NCBI RefSeq assembly: GCF_002009425.1
Contig: NZ_CP019936.1
Coordinates: 1,225,001-1,289,000, forward strand
Direction: 5' to 3'
DNA from: Thiosocius teredinicola
Lineage (GTDB): Bacteria; Pseudomonadota; Gammaproteobacteria; Chromatiales; Chromatiaceae
DNA length: 64,000 nucleotides
Position 1 is the stretch's first letter; each line of letters starts with the position of its first letter. The translations under genes and the position numbers were made by a program. Under the pieces are notes generated by a model. It was not told the origin of the DNA and ran no database searches. It saw nothing but the letters and a program-made list of their open reading frames with translations. Below, in pieces: positions 34,114 to 42,986 of this stretch.

Positions 34114-35196
34114 ATGGCCGAACGATTAGATTTGGAACCGGTATCCGCGTGCGCTGCAGTCGCGCCCGATGAGGGCAGTGCGCCCATTGCGCGGCGAGAA
34201 GAGCAGATGACCATTGATGGTTTCGAGCAATTCAGCACCGCGATTGGACTTAGCCGCCAAAAGGACGGCGTTTCACTTACCCGTTGCCTGATCGACCAAC
34301 TCCATAACCAGCTCTCTGGCTCGCATGTGTGCGTGATGGAGGTCTACGGTCACAGCACGCCGGGGGCGCAGAAGAAACAGCTCACCGCTGCCGACGTCAC
34401 GATCAAGCGTTTTGACGATGCGAGCGAACGCGTCGCGTCAGGCAGTGCCATCGATCCGCTGATGCCGGCGATCCAGTCGCTGCAACCTTCGGTCGTCGCT
34501 TCCGAACAATACGACACAGACCGGCTGATCATTCCAATCCCCGGCGAGATAGGTCCGCTACGTCTCGTCGTTGTCGACGGTGTACCGCTCGATCCCTTGC
34601 TGCGTGCCAAATCGCTGCAGATCGTCGAGATCTATTCGAACCTGATTCGGCTGATGGACAGCCGCGAACGCGACGCGCTGACCGGCCTGCTGAATCGTCA
34701 GACGTTTACCTCGCTGTTCGAAATGGCGTCACGCCGTGCTGCCGGTTTGGAAAACGGCATGTTGACCCTGGCAGTGCTCGACATCGATCACTTCAAACGG
34801 ATCAACGACAACTACGGGCACCTGTACGGCGACGAGGTGCTGTTGCAGTTCGCCCGCCTGATGGACCGCACCTTTCGTTACACGGACGATCTGTTTCGTT
34901 TCGGCGGCGAGGAGTTCATCGTACTGCTGGAAACCGCCGCCGGACCCGATGCACCGAGCAACGCGCTCGAGCGTTTTCGCAAGGCGGTGGAGGCGCATGT
35001 CTTTCCCGGTGGACAGCGGGTGACGGTGAGCATCGGCTATGTCGCGTGCTCTCCGGGTATTCTGCCGACCACCCTGGTCGACCACGCGGATCGCGCGTTG
35101 TATGCAGCCAAGCAACAGGGAAGAAACTGCGCGCTCGACTACGCGAGCGTTGACAAGTCCGAAGGCGGTGAGAGCGGCGAGGTGGATCTGTTCTGA
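34114..35196 (+). CDS. Cytoplasmic diguanylate cyclase
   Basis: A 360-residue soluble GGDEF protein with no membrane segment. The N-terminal half (about 35-175) is GAF-like (DRLIIPIPGEIGPLRLVVVD). The GGDEF domain (about 186-345) carries DIDHFKRINDNYGHLYGDE and active loop GGEEF (264-268). The inhibitory RxxD is present as RYTD (255-258), so feedback by c-di-GMP is expected. It converges with the sulfur oxygenase reductase gene. Confidence 0.92.
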   Translation: MAERLDLEPVSACAAVAPDEGSAPIARREEQMTIDGFEQFSTAIGLSRQKDGVSLTRCLIDQLHNQLSGSHVCVMEVYGHSTPGAQKKQLTAADVTIKRFDDASERVASGSAIDPLMPAIQSLQPSVVASEQYDTDRLIIPIPGEIGPLRLVVVDGVPLDPLLRAKSLQIVEIYSNLIRLMDSRERDALTGLLNRQTFTSLFEMASRRAAGLENGMLTLAVLDIDHFKRINDNYGHLYGDEVLLQFARLMDRTFRYTDDLFRFGGEEFIVLLETAAGPDAPSNALERFRKAVEAHVFPGGQRVTVSIGYVACSPGILPTTLVDHADRALYAAKQQGRNCALDYASVDKSEGGESGEVDLF

Positions 35197-35213
35197 TCCC
35201 GGCCATCGACACC

Positions 35214-35238
35214 GGCGACAGCCGCGAGGGCTGTCGCC
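35214..35238. terminator. Stem-loop between convergent genes, possible terminator
   Basis: A perfect ten-bp stem, ggcgacagcc / ggctgtcgcc, with loop gcgag lies between the stops of the diguanylate cyclase (35196) and sulfur oxygenase reductase (35252). It lacks a T-tract on either strand, so it may protect transcripts or terminate weakly. Confidence 0.45.
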
Positions 35239-35251
35239 GCCATTGCACGAC

Positions 35252-36193
35252 CTATTTCAGACCCTGCAGCACCTCGCGATAGGTGTGTTCGCGGAACATG
35301 GATTCTGCGATACGCACGGTTGGAATCGTCAGGCAGTTGTTCAGCACCTTCGGTCCGTGCACGAACAAGATCTCGGGCTTCACGTTGACGTGCGGCATAC
35401 CGCTTTGCGCCGAGCGCAGGTCTTCGAACTCGACCATGGTCAGATACTCGGCCGGGATCGTGTAACCCTCCCAGACCTCGGCAGCGCGCTTGAGCTTGGT
35501 GCCCGAGCTGTCTTTCAGGTCTTCCATCAGGGATTCGACGGTGGCGTGGCCGCTACCCAAGGTCGACAGGCCGATGCGCTTGAGGATCTGGTAGCCGATC
35601 ACGCCGGCGGTTTCCTTGAGCATCTCCATGGTCTGAATCTCGCCTTCTTCGAATTCGGATTCTTTGCCCGGTTTCACATGGTGATAGGCCAGGACGGTGA
35701 CCGTCTCGCCGGAGTCGAGCGCATAACCGCGGGTATCGCCATTGTTCTCGAAGCCGCGTTTCATCATCTGGTTTTTCGACAGCAGCTTCGGCAGATCGCT
35801 TTTGACGACCCGGTAAATGGGTTCTTCCGGACCGTCGAGCAGCATGCCGCCGCACTTGGCGCACGAATCCACGACCACGTCCTCGAAGGTCTCGTGGAAC
35901 AGTTCGTGGGCGTCGACGCTATCCCAATAGGTGAACTGATCGATCCAGATATGCGACAGTTCGGTCATCATGTCGGAACTGCCGGCCCAGCGCATACCCA
36001 TCGGGCAGACACCGCGCTGGCGCATCAGGTCGAAGCCGCGAAAGCCGGGCGTCAGCGCCGTGGTCAGGCACATCTTGCTGCTGGCTTCCTTCATCATGCT
36101 CATCAGGTTCGGGTCGTTGCGTACCAGAACCCGGTTGATCGCAACGTACAGCGGCGATTTCGGCTCGGCGTCGTAGAGCGCTTTGATATCCAT
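35252..36193 (-). CDS. sor: Sulfur oxygenase reductase (SOR)
   Basis: Cytoplasmic non-haem-iron enzyme that disproportionates sulfur with O2 to sulfite, thiosulfate and sulfide. It has 313 residues; the family is near 310. Aligned by eye with the archaeal enzyme, all key residues are in register: active Cys42 (SKMCLTTA, archaeal Cys31), iron ligands His96 and His100 (AHELFHETF, archaeal 86/90), Cys111 and Cys114 (SCAKC, archaeal 101/104) and iron ligand Glu124 (EEPIY, archaeal 114). The His-to-Cys and Cys-to-Glu spacings are identical. No signal peptide. It is divergent from a quinone oxidoreductase and probably has its own promoter. Known bacterial cases include Thioalkalivibrio and Halothiobacillus relatives. 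Confidence 0.9.
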   Translation of the reverse strand: MDIKALYDAEPKSPLYVAINRVLVRNDPNLMSMMKEASSKMCLTTALTPGFRGFDLMRQRGVCPMGMRWAGSSDMMTELSHIWIDQFTYWDSVDAHELFHETFEDVVVDSCAKCGGMLLDGPEEPIYRVVKSDLPKLLSKNQMMKRGFENNGDTRGYALDSGETVTVLAYHHVKPGKESEFEEGEIQTMEMLKETAGVIGYQILKRIGLSTLGSGHATVESLMEDLKDSSGTKLKRAAEVWEGYTIPAEYLTMVEFEDLRSAQSGMPHVNVKPEILFVHGPKVLNNCLTIPTVRIAESMFREHTYREVLQGLK

Positions 36194-36384
36194 CGGCAGG
36201 TTGTCCTCCGTATTGCCGTTATTGTTCCAGCCCCGTTGAGCTGCCGGATTTTAGATACCTAGGGTGCCGGAATGACTGCGCGAAAGTCCATGCGTTTTGT
36301 AGGGAACAGCGACAATTCAAAGCCCAACTTGTGAAGCGCGCCGCGGACAAAGAGAATGACGGTTTACCCCGCCCGGAGAACGCT

Positions 36385-37359
36385 ATGACTCACGCGATTC
36401 GCATCCATCAACACGGCAATGCCGACGTGTTGCGCTGGGAACCGATCGAGGTCGGCGAACCCGGCGTGGGCGAGGTGCGCTTGAAACAGACCGCCTGCGG
36501 CCTGAACTTTATCGACGTGTACCAGCGTGACGGTCTTTATCCGGTCGGCGATCTGCCGGCGGTGCTCGGCATGGAGGCGGCGGGCGTGATCGAGGCGGTC
36601 GGCGAAGGCGTTGTCGGCTTGGCGGTCGGTGATCGTGTTGCCTACCCGATGTGCCTGGGTGCCTATGCCGAGGTGCGTCTGATTGCCGCTGACAAGCTCG
36701 TCACGCTGCCGGAGAGCGTCAGCGAGCAGCAGGCCGCGGCGATCATGCTCAAAGGGCTTACCGCGCATTACCTGCTGTTTCGCTCTTACCCGGTGCAGCC
36801 GGGTGATGCGATCCTGGTCTATGCGGCGGCGGGTGGTGTCGGTTTACTGCTCAGTCAATGGGCCAAGCACCTTGGGGCAAGCGTGATCGGCTGTGTCGGC
36901 TCGGAAGAAAAGGCCGAGTTGGCCCGGGCAAACGGTTGCGATGAGGTGATCATGTACCGCAGCGAGAACATCCCGCAGCGCGTGCGCGAACTGACGGACG
37001 GCGAAGGCGTGGCGGCCGCCTACGATTCGGTGGGCAAGGCAACCTTCATGGATTCGCTCGATTCATTGCGCCCCTTCGGCGTGATGGTCAGCTACGGCAA
37101 TGCCTCCGGTCCGGTCGAACCGTTCAGCCCGGCTATCCTGGCACCCAAGGGCTCGCTGTATGTCACGCGCCCGACGCTGGCCACCCATATCGCGACGCGC
37201 GAACTGCTCGACGAGGGTGCCAACCGTCTGCTCGGTGCGGTGACCGATGGTCTGCTGCACATCCAGATCAACCAACAGTACCCGCTGGCCGAGGCCGCCC
37301 AGGCGCATCGCGACCTCGAGGCGCGCAAGACAACCGGATCGACCGTGCTGACGGTCTGA
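36385..37359 (+). CDS. NADPH:quinone oxidoreductase (zeta-crystallin type MDR)
   Basis: A 324-residue zinc-free medium-chain reductase that reduces quinones with NADPH. Family segments are CGLNFIDVYQRDGLYP, GMEAAGVIEAVGEGV, the nucleotide fold YAAAGGVGLLLSQWAK and the end ARKTTGSTVLTV. ATG 36385 follows CGGAGAAC and gives the normal Qor length; upstream residues are non-homologous. It is separated from tsaB by only 14 bases, so the two are probably cotranscribed. Confidence 0.92.
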   Translation: MTHAIRIHQHGNADVLRWEPIEVGEPGVGEVRLKQTACGLNFIDVYQRDGLYPVGDLPAVLGMEAAGVIEAVGEGVVGLAVGDRVAYPMCLGAYAEVRLIAADKLVTLPESVSEQQAAAIMLKGLTAHYLLFRSYPVQPGDAILVYAAAGGVGLLLSQWAKHLGASVIGCVGSEEKAELARANGCDEVIMYRSENIPQRVRELTDGEGVAAAYDSVGKATFMDSLDSLRPFGVMVSYGNASGPVEPFSPAILAPKGSLYVTRPTLATHIATRELLDEGANRLLGAVTDGLLHIQINQQYPLAEAAQAHRDLEARKTTGSTVLTV

Positions 37360-37373
37360 GCCGAGACAGTGTA

Positions 37374-38051
37374 ATGAAACTCCTCGCTATCGATACCACC
37401 GAAGACGCCTGCTCTGCTGCCCTGTCGATCGACGGCATGGTCGACGAACGTTTCGAGATCGTGCCGCGACGACACAGCGAGCATATCCTGCCGATGATGG
37501 AGGCCCTGTTGGCCGACGCGCAGTTGACGTTGCGCGATCTCGATGCGCTGGCGTATGCGCGCGGACCTGGCTCATTCACCGGTGTGCGGATCGCGGCATC
37601 GATCATCCAGGGTTCGGCGATGGGTGCTGATCTGCCGGTGGTGCCGGTATCGAGTCTGCGGGCACTTGCCCAGGGTGCGAATCGCACAGACGGAGCGGCG
37701 GCGGTACTCAGCGCCCTCGATGCACGCATGAACGAAGTCTATTGGGGCGCCTATCGGTTGGATGCTGAAGGCATCATGCAGCTCTCGGGCGAAGAAATGG
37801 TATGCGCCGCGCAGGATGTGATCGTACCCGGCGGTGATGGCTGGTTCGGCGCGGGCAGCGGTTGGGGGCCTTACTCGGCGGCTTTGGGCGCACGCGCCGG
37901 CGTGGAGCAATTCAATAGTGAACTGTCGGTGCATGCCGCGGATGTGGTGCGCATTGCTGTGGCAAAGTTCATCGAAGGCGGCGCCGTTGCGGCCGAAGCC
38001 GCGGTGCCTGTCTATCTGCGTGACCAGGTTGCCTGGGCAAAGCAGCGCTGA
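37374..38051 (+). CDS. tsaB: tRNA threonylcarbamoyladenosine biosynthesis protein TsaB
   Basis: A 225-residue ASKHA-fold protein that partners TsaD in making t6A37 on ANN-decoding tRNAs. The N-terminus MKLLAIDTTEDACSAALSID and the YARGPGSFTGVRIAAS block are diagnostic. The C-terminal PVYLRDQVAW matches the family end. Essential and cytoplasmic. Confidence 0.95.
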   Translation: MKLLAIDTTEDACSAALSIDGMVDERFEIVPRRHSEHILPMMEALLADAQLTLRDLDALAYARGPGSFTGVRIAASIIQGSAMGADLPVVPVSSLRALAQGANRTDGAAAVLSALDARMNEVYWGAYRLDAEGIMQLSGEEMVCAAQDVIVPGGDGWFGAGSGWGPYSAALGARAGVEQFNSELSVHAADVVRIAVAKFIEGGAVAAEAAVPVYLRDQVAWAKQR

Positions 38052-38118
38052 TTACCTGAGCGCAGCCCATAGGCGTGGCGCTTGAACATCTGATACTCAC
38101 GACTCCGATCAACGATTC

Positions 38119-39558
38119 ATGTCCGAACCACGCAGCTTTTACTGGCACGACTACGAAACCTGGGGAGCGCAACCGGCAGTCGACCGCCCGGCGCAGTTCG
38201 CCGGCTTGCGCACCGATCTGGATTTCAATCCGATCGGCGAGCCGCTGGTGGTGTATGCACGACCGGCCGATGATTTTCTGCCGCATCCCGAGGCCTGCCT
38301 GATTACCGGGATTACGCCGCAGGAAGCACGCGAGAAAGGCGCGCCCGAGGCCGACTTCTTTCGTTTCATCCACGATGAGTTGTCGCAACCGGGCACCTGC
38401 GCACTTGGCTACAACACCCTGCGTTTCGATGACGAGGTGACGCGCTACGGTTTCTACCGCAACTTTTTCGATCCCTATGCACGCGAATGGAAGAACGGCA
38501 ACTCGCGTTGGGACATGATCGACGTGGTGCGCCTGACGCATGCGCTGCGACCGCAAGGCATCGAGTGGCCGGAGCGCGAACCGGGTGTGGCCAGCTTCCG
38601 GCTCGAGGACCTGACGGCGGCGAACGGCATCGAACACGCAGGCGCGCACGATGCGCTGGTCGATGTGAAAGCGACCATTGCGCTCGCCAAGCTGGTGCGC
38701 GAACGCCAACCCAAGCTGTTTCAATTCGCGCTCGGCAACCGCGACAAACACAAGCTGGCGACGCAGCTCAATGTGCGCGCCCGCCAGCCGGTGTTGCACG
38801 TATCGGCGCGCTACCCGGCAAGGCGCGGTTGTATTGCGGCTGTCGTGCCGCTGGCGATGCACCCGACCAATCGCAATGGTGTGATCGTCTACGATCTGCG
38901 CACCGATCCGACGCCACTGTTGGCGATGTCGGCCGAAGAGATCCGCACCCGGCTGTATACCGCGACGGCGGATCTGCCCGATGGTGCTGAACGCATACCG
39001 TTGAAGGTCGTCCATATCAATCGTGCACCGGTGGTCGTGCCGATGGGTACGCTGACTGAAGACGCTCGGGAGCGTTGGCAGATGGATGCGACTGCCGAGC
39101 AGCGGCACCTCGATGCATTGAACGGCGCTGCCGGGCTCGACGCCAAACTCGCCGAGGTGTTTTCGTCCGAAGGGCGTTTCCCGCCGCAGGCCGATCCCGA
39201 CCGCGATCTGTACGGCGGGTTTCTGTCGGACGAAGACCGACGCCGTTGCGACCAGGTGCGGCGCACGCCGCCTGAAGAACTCGGCGCACTGCATCTGGCG
39301 TTCGATGCACCCAAGCTCGGAGAGATGTTGTTTCGTTACCGTGCGCGCAACTGGCCGGATACGCTTGATCACGCCGAGCGAGTGCGTTGGGAGTCGTTCC
39401 GTCACGAACGCCTGACTGATCCTTCGGCCGGCGGATCGATCGTGCTGTCCGACTATCGCAAGACCTTGTCGCGCATGGCAGTCAACCTGTCATTGACAGA
39501 AAAACAACGTGCTGTCGTCGACGCATTGCTTGATTGGCCAACGGAACTCGGCCTCTGA
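38119..39558 (+). CDS. sbcB: Exodeoxyribonuclease I
   Basis: A 479-residue DnaQ-fold 3'-5' exonuclease on single-stranded DNA. Exo I motif FYWHDYETWG gives Asp11 and Glu13; LGYNTLRFDDEVTRYGFYRN is the Exo II region; AGAHDALVDVKATI is Exo III. The SH3-like and C-terminal helical regions are present, so length equals E. coli ExoI (475). Confidence 0.95.
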   Translation: MSEPRSFYWHDYETWGAQPAVDRPAQFAGLRTDLDFNPIGEPLVVYARPADDFLPHPEACLITGITPQEAREKGAPEADFFRFIHDELSQPGTCALGYNTLRFDDEVTRYGFYRNFFDPYAREWKNGNSRWDMIDVVRLTHALRPQGIEWPEREPGVASFRLEDLTAANGIEHAGAHDALVDVKATIALAKLVRERQPKLFQFALGNRDKHKLATQLNVRARQPVLHVSARYPARRGCIAAVVPLAMHPTNRNGVIVYDLRTDPTPLLAMSAEEIRTRLYTATADLPDGAERIPLKVVHINRAPVVVPMGTLTEDARERWQMDATAEQRHLDALNGAAGLDAKLAEVFSSEGRFPPQADPDRDLYGGFLSDEDRRRCDQVRRTPPEELGALHLAFDAPKLGEMLFRYRARNWPDTLDHAERVRWESFRHERLTDPSAGGSIVLSDYRKTLSRMAVNLSLTEKQRAVVDALLDWPTELGL

Positions 39559-39594
39559 ACTACCCGAAATCCATTGTCCGAGAGTCCGTTTGCC

Positions 39595-40899
39595 ATGAAT
39601 GCCGTGCATGCCCGTTTCAACCGCTGGCGTTGGTTGATTTACTTCATCCTGATCATCTCCTACATGGTGGTGTTCTTTCATCGCATGGCGCCGGCCGCGG
39701 TCTCCTCGGATCTGATGAAGGCCTTCGGCACCACCGGTGCGGCGCTCGGGTCGCTGGCGGCGATGTATTTCTATATCTACACCGCGATGCAGGTGCCCTC
39801 CGGCATCCTCGCCGACACTTTGGGGCCGCGCATCAGCGTGACCATCGGTTCGTTGGTGGCCGGTGTCGGTTCGATCCTGTTCGGCCTCGCCGACACTCTG
39901 GCGGCGGCATCGACCGGGCGGTTTCTGGTCGGCCTTGGCGTATCGGTGGTGTTCGTCGGCCTGATGCGCAGCAACGCGGTGTGGTTCAGCGACCGCCACT
40001 ACGGCAGGGTCAGCGGGCTGACGCTGCTGCTCGGCAACCTCGGTTCGATCATGGCGGCGGCACCGCTGGCCTGGGCGCTCGCGTTCTTTTCCTGGCGCGA
40101 GATCTTCATCGGCATCGGCGTGCTCACGCTGGTGATGTCGGTGCTGACCTGGTTGTTGGTGCGTAACCAGCCGCAGGACCTGGGCCTGCCGTCGGTGCGC
40201 GAGATCGAGGGCCTGCCGGAGCATGCAAAGACGCACCCGCATTGGTGGGGTTCGCTCAAGGCGGTGTACGGCAATCTCGCTGCCTGGCCGGGTTTCTGGG
40301 TCAACCTCGGTGTGACCGGCAATATGTTCAGCTTCGTCGGCCTGTGGGGCGTGCCGTTGCTGCGCGATGTGCACGGTCTCGATAAAACCGAGGCCTCCGG
40401 CTACACCACCGTGAGCCTGATCTGTTTCGCCGCCGGTTGCCTGTTCATGGGTTGGTTGTCCGACCATCTCGGGTTGCGCAAGCCGGTGATCCTGGCGACC
40501 GGTTTGATGTCGGCCGCCGCCTGGTTGTGTTTCCTGTTCATCGACTGGGGTCCCGGCCTGAGCGGCTACCTGCTGTATGGCTTGGTCGGCCTCGGTGCGA
40601 GTGGTTTCGTGCTGACCTATGCCGCCGTCAAGGAGGTGTGCGCACCGCGCAGCGCGGGCATGGCGATCGCGTTGGTCAACACCGGCCTGTTCCTCGGTGC
40701 AGCGATCATGCAGCCGGCCTTCGGCTGGGTGTTGGACCTGACCTGGGGTGGGGCCGAGACAAACGGCGTGCGTCACTATGCGTGGAGCGATTACCACAAC
40801 GGCCTGTGGCTGTCGTTTGCACTCGCGGTTGTTGCCGTGGTCGCCGCCACCCGGGTGCACGAGACTTATTGTCGCAACGTCAGTGCCGAACGCGGATGA
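39595..40899 (+). CDS. Major facilitator superfamily transporter
   Basis: A 434-residue inner-membrane transporter with twelve predicted segments. The loop 2-3 signature reads GILADTLGPRISVTIG and the equivalent in the second half GWLSDHLGLRKPVILA. The N-terminal VVFFHRMAPAAVSSDLMKAF resembles anion/organic-acid MFS members. The substrate is unknown. ATG 39595 begins MNAVHARFNRW; an upstream in-frame TTG at 39574 is possible. Confidence 0.9.
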   Translation: MNAVHARFNRWRWLIYFILIISYMVVFFHRMAPAAVSSDLMKAFGTTGAALGSLAAMYFYIYTAMQVPSGILADTLGPRISVTIGSLVAGVGSILFGLADTLAAASTGRFLVGLGVSVVFVGLMRSNAVWFSDRHYGRVSGLTLLLGNLGSIMAAAPLAWALAFFSWREIFIGIGVLTLVMSVLTWLLVRNQPQDLGLPSVREIEGLPEHAKTHPHWWGSLKAVYGNLAAWPGFWVNLGVTGNMFSFVGLWGVPLLRDVHGLDKTEASGYTTVSLICFAAGCLFMGWLSDHLGLRKPVILATGLMSAAAWLCFLFIDWGPGLSGYLLYGLVGLGASGFVLTYAAVKEVCAPRSAGMAIALVNTGLFLGAAIMQPAFGWVLDLTWGGAETNGVRHYAWSDYHNGLWLSFALAVVAVVAATRVHETYCRNVSAERG

Positions 40900-41123
40900 C
40901 GCCGGGTGAGCGCTTCATCGGTGACTAGCCGGGTGCTCGACCGTGGTCAATTCGCTGTCACTGCGATGCTGAGGTGGATCAAACACCGGCCAAACAGTCC
41001 CTAGAAGGCGGGATTTTCAACCAACCGGTCTCGAAAATGCGCTAAATTACCCCATCGGCCGCCGACGGCGGCCGCAGCAGAAAAACAAAAAGCCATATCT
41101 GCATTCAATCGGGGGAGATCGGG

Positions 41124-41867
41124 GTGTCTAGAAGTACTGCGATATTGGTCGCTCTGGCCAGTCTATTGCTGCTTACATGGTTTACCGTGGCGCTGCGCTA
41201 CGAACCCATCGAGTCAGACCTCACAGAGCGCGTCAAACGGGCGTTGTCCGCCAATGCCATCAATAACATTGCGATCAGTGCACGCGGGCGTGACTTGACG
41301 CTCGAAGGCGAAGTTGCGCGCCAGGTTTCCGTACAGCGCGTCGCCGGGATTGCCGCCGATGTGCGGGGAGTTCGCTCGGTCGACGTCAGCGGCATACGCC
41401 GGCGTCAGTCACTGCTCGATCCCAACGATCCACTGCATCCGAGGTTCGACGTCAGCAAGATCGAGAAGGTCGGCGGCGACCTGTCGAACCCGATGTCCGC
41501 TGCGACCTGCCAGCGCATGATGGCGCGCCTCGCAGCCGCTCGCTCGGTGCGATTCGTCGCCGGCAGCGCATCGCCGATGCCCGAGAGCTACCCAGTGCTC
41601 GGCGATTTGGCGCGCTTGGCCTACCAGTGCCCGGGATCGCAGATCGTCATCGGCGCCCACACCAGTGGAATCGCCGATCGCAATGCAGACCGCCTGAGCC
41701 TGGCGCGCGCACAAGCGATCGAACAGTTTTTCTACATCGCCGGCATCACTGCCGAGCGTATGCAGGTGGTGAATTACGGCAACAGCCAGCCGATTGCGCC
41801 GAACACCACGCCCCAGGGGAGGGCGGCCAACCGGCGTATTACTTTCGATATCGTTCCCTTTCAGTAA
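41124..41867 (+). CDS. BON plus OmpA-like envelope protein
   Basis: A 247-residue protein from GTG 41124 behind GGGGGAGAT. It has an N-terminal membrane/signal anchor (STAILVALASLLLLTWFTVA), a BON-type domain (about 35-90; ISARGRDLTLEGEVARQVSV) and a C-terminal OmpA-like peptidoglycan-binding domain (about 140-247) ending NTTPQGRAANRRITFDI. It probably links inner membrane and peptidoglycan. It is followed after 15 bases by the coiled-coil gene, so the two probably form an operon. Confidence 0.85.
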   Translation: MSRSTAILVALASLLLLTWFTVALRYEPIESDLTERVKRALSANAINNIAISARGRDLTLEGEVARQVSVQRVAGIAADVRGVRSVDVSGIRRRQSLLDPNDPLHPRFDVSKIEKVGGDLSNPMSAATCQRMMARLAAARSVRFVAGSASPMPESYPVLGDLARLAYQCPGSQIVIGAHTSGIADRNADRLSLARAQAIEQFFYIAGITAERMQVVNYGNSQPIAPNTTPQGRAANRRITFDIVPFQ

Positions 41868-41882
41868 CAGACCGGAGCGGAA

Positions 41883-42530
41883 ATGACCTATCTGATTACT
41901 CAAACCTTTGTTTTGCTGTTGATCGCCGCTCTGCTGGGTATGTTGCTGGGCTGGTATCTGACCAGGATCTCGGCGGCCAGCACCAAGACCTCACTGCTGA
42001 CCCGGTTGCGCAACGCGGAGAACGAGTCACGCAAGTTGAAGACCGAGCTCGACGCTGCCCTGGCGACTCGTACCAACTGCGAAGCGGAATGCAAGAGCCT
42101 GGTCGATCAATTGGCTGCGGCCAAGGCTGAGCTGGGCTCGGCAACCGACAACAGCGAGCAGGTGGCGGAACTGGAGGCCCAACTCGCCGAGTGCCGGGTG
42201 GCGCTCGAACAGGCCAGCGAAACCGCAATCGCCGCGACCGAGGCCGCCGCCGAAGCCGCAGATCCCGTCGCCGCCGACGCCGGGGCAAGCGGGCAACCGT
42301 TACTCGCCGGCAACGACGAGGCGGCCGACAACCTGCAGGAGATCAAAGGCATCGGGCCGAAGATCGCGGGCATCCTGAATGACCTGGGTATCCGGCGCTT
42401 CGATCAGATTGCCGCGTGGACGCCGGAGAACATCGAATGGGTCAATGAACGGTTGAAGTTCAAAGGGCGTATCGAACGTGAATCGTGGATACCGCAGGCC
42501 AAGGCCTTGATGAAAGCGAAAGGCGGTTGA
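41883..42530 (+). CDS. Membrane-anchored coiled-coil protein with helix-hairpin-helix domain
   Basis: A 215-residue protein: N-terminal membrane segment (TFVLLLIAALLGMLLGWYL), long Ala/Glu-rich coiled coil (about 35-135) and a C-terminal helix-hairpin-helix/SAM-like fold (about 155-210), with LQEIKGIGPKIAGILNDLGI and then RFDQIAAWTPENIEWVNERL. Similar HHH tails occur on ribosomal protein L21-type and flap-nuclease-like predictions; DNA binding is not proven. GGAG precedes the ATG. It pairs with the BON/OmpA gene and ends at a clear terminator. Confidence 0.82.
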   Translation: MTYLITQTFVLLLIAALLGMLLGWYLTRISAASTKTSLLTRLRNAENESRKLKTELDAALATRTNCEAECKSLVDQLAAAKAELGSATDNSEQVAELEAQLAECRVALEQASETAIAATEAAAEAADPVAADAGASGQPLLAGNDEAADNLQEIKGIGPKIAGILNDLGIRRFDQIAAWTPENIEWVNERLKFKGRIERESWIPQAKALMKAKGG

Positions 42531-42548
42531 TCGGCGATTCCGATACAT

Positions 42549-42577
42549 AAAAAAACCGGCTTCAAGCCGGTTTTTTT
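42549..42577. terminator. Bidirectional intrinsic terminator
   Basis: Stem ccggc-ttcaa-gccgg (42556-42570) is flanked by an A-run (42549-42555) and a T-run (42571-42577), so it works on both strands. It ends the coiled-coil gene and the convergent gene at 42602. Confidence 0.9.
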
Positions 42578-42601
42578 ATGTGCGGCAATGTGCGCGGGAG
42601 T

Positions 42602-42886
42602 TCAGTCGTCGAGCCATTTGGTCAGGCCTTCGATCAGTTGACGGGCCTGGTCGGGGCTTGAGATGTTGAACTTCGACTTCTGCTGATACTCGCCGTTGCG
42701 CTTCTGGTAGCGGCGGATCGAGTACTTGTCCTTGCTGTATTCCTCTTTGCGAGCGTCCCAATCCTGGTAGCGGAACAGGATCGTCGTCCACGCGCCTTTC
42801 GACAAGACCACCTTGTCGAGTTCCTTGACGACATCGACGCCGCCTTCGCTGTAATTGATGGTGAGTTCTTCCGGGGTGCTCGCCAT
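42602..42886 (-). CDS. Conserved hypothetical protein (94 aa)
   Basis: A small basic soluble protein. ATG 42886 follows GGAGAAC; the frame upstream is open but not coding-like. The central segment (WTTILFRYQDWDARKEEY, then YSIRRYQKRNGEYQQKSKFN) has the look of a compact beta-rich nucleic-acid-binding domain, ending in helix QARQLIEGLTKWLDD. A PC4-like fold is one possibility, unproven. It ends at the bidirectional terminator. Confidence 0.8.
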   Translation of the reverse strand: MASTPEELTINYSEGGVDVVKELDKVVLSKGAWTTILFRYQDWDARKEEYSKDKYSIRRYQKRNGEYQQKSKFNISSPDQARQLIEGLTKWLDD

Positions 42887-42986
42887 GGCTGTGTTCTCCG
42901 TCCAGGACTTTGCTGAGGCGCGCGACCTTAGCAAGACTTGCGGTGGTTGCAAAGCGTTGCGCCGGTAGCCGGCGGCCGCATGCTGC

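Noticed and set aside
39490-40860. 456-codon minus-strand open frame
   Set aside because: Antisense to the MFS transporter; His/Gln/Arg-rich translation typical of a shadow frame.
41056-41074. GC hairpin cggccgcc-gac-ggcggccg as a terminator of the MFS gene
   Set aside because: No T-tract follows on either strand at a useful distance; it could equally be a chance GC palindrome.
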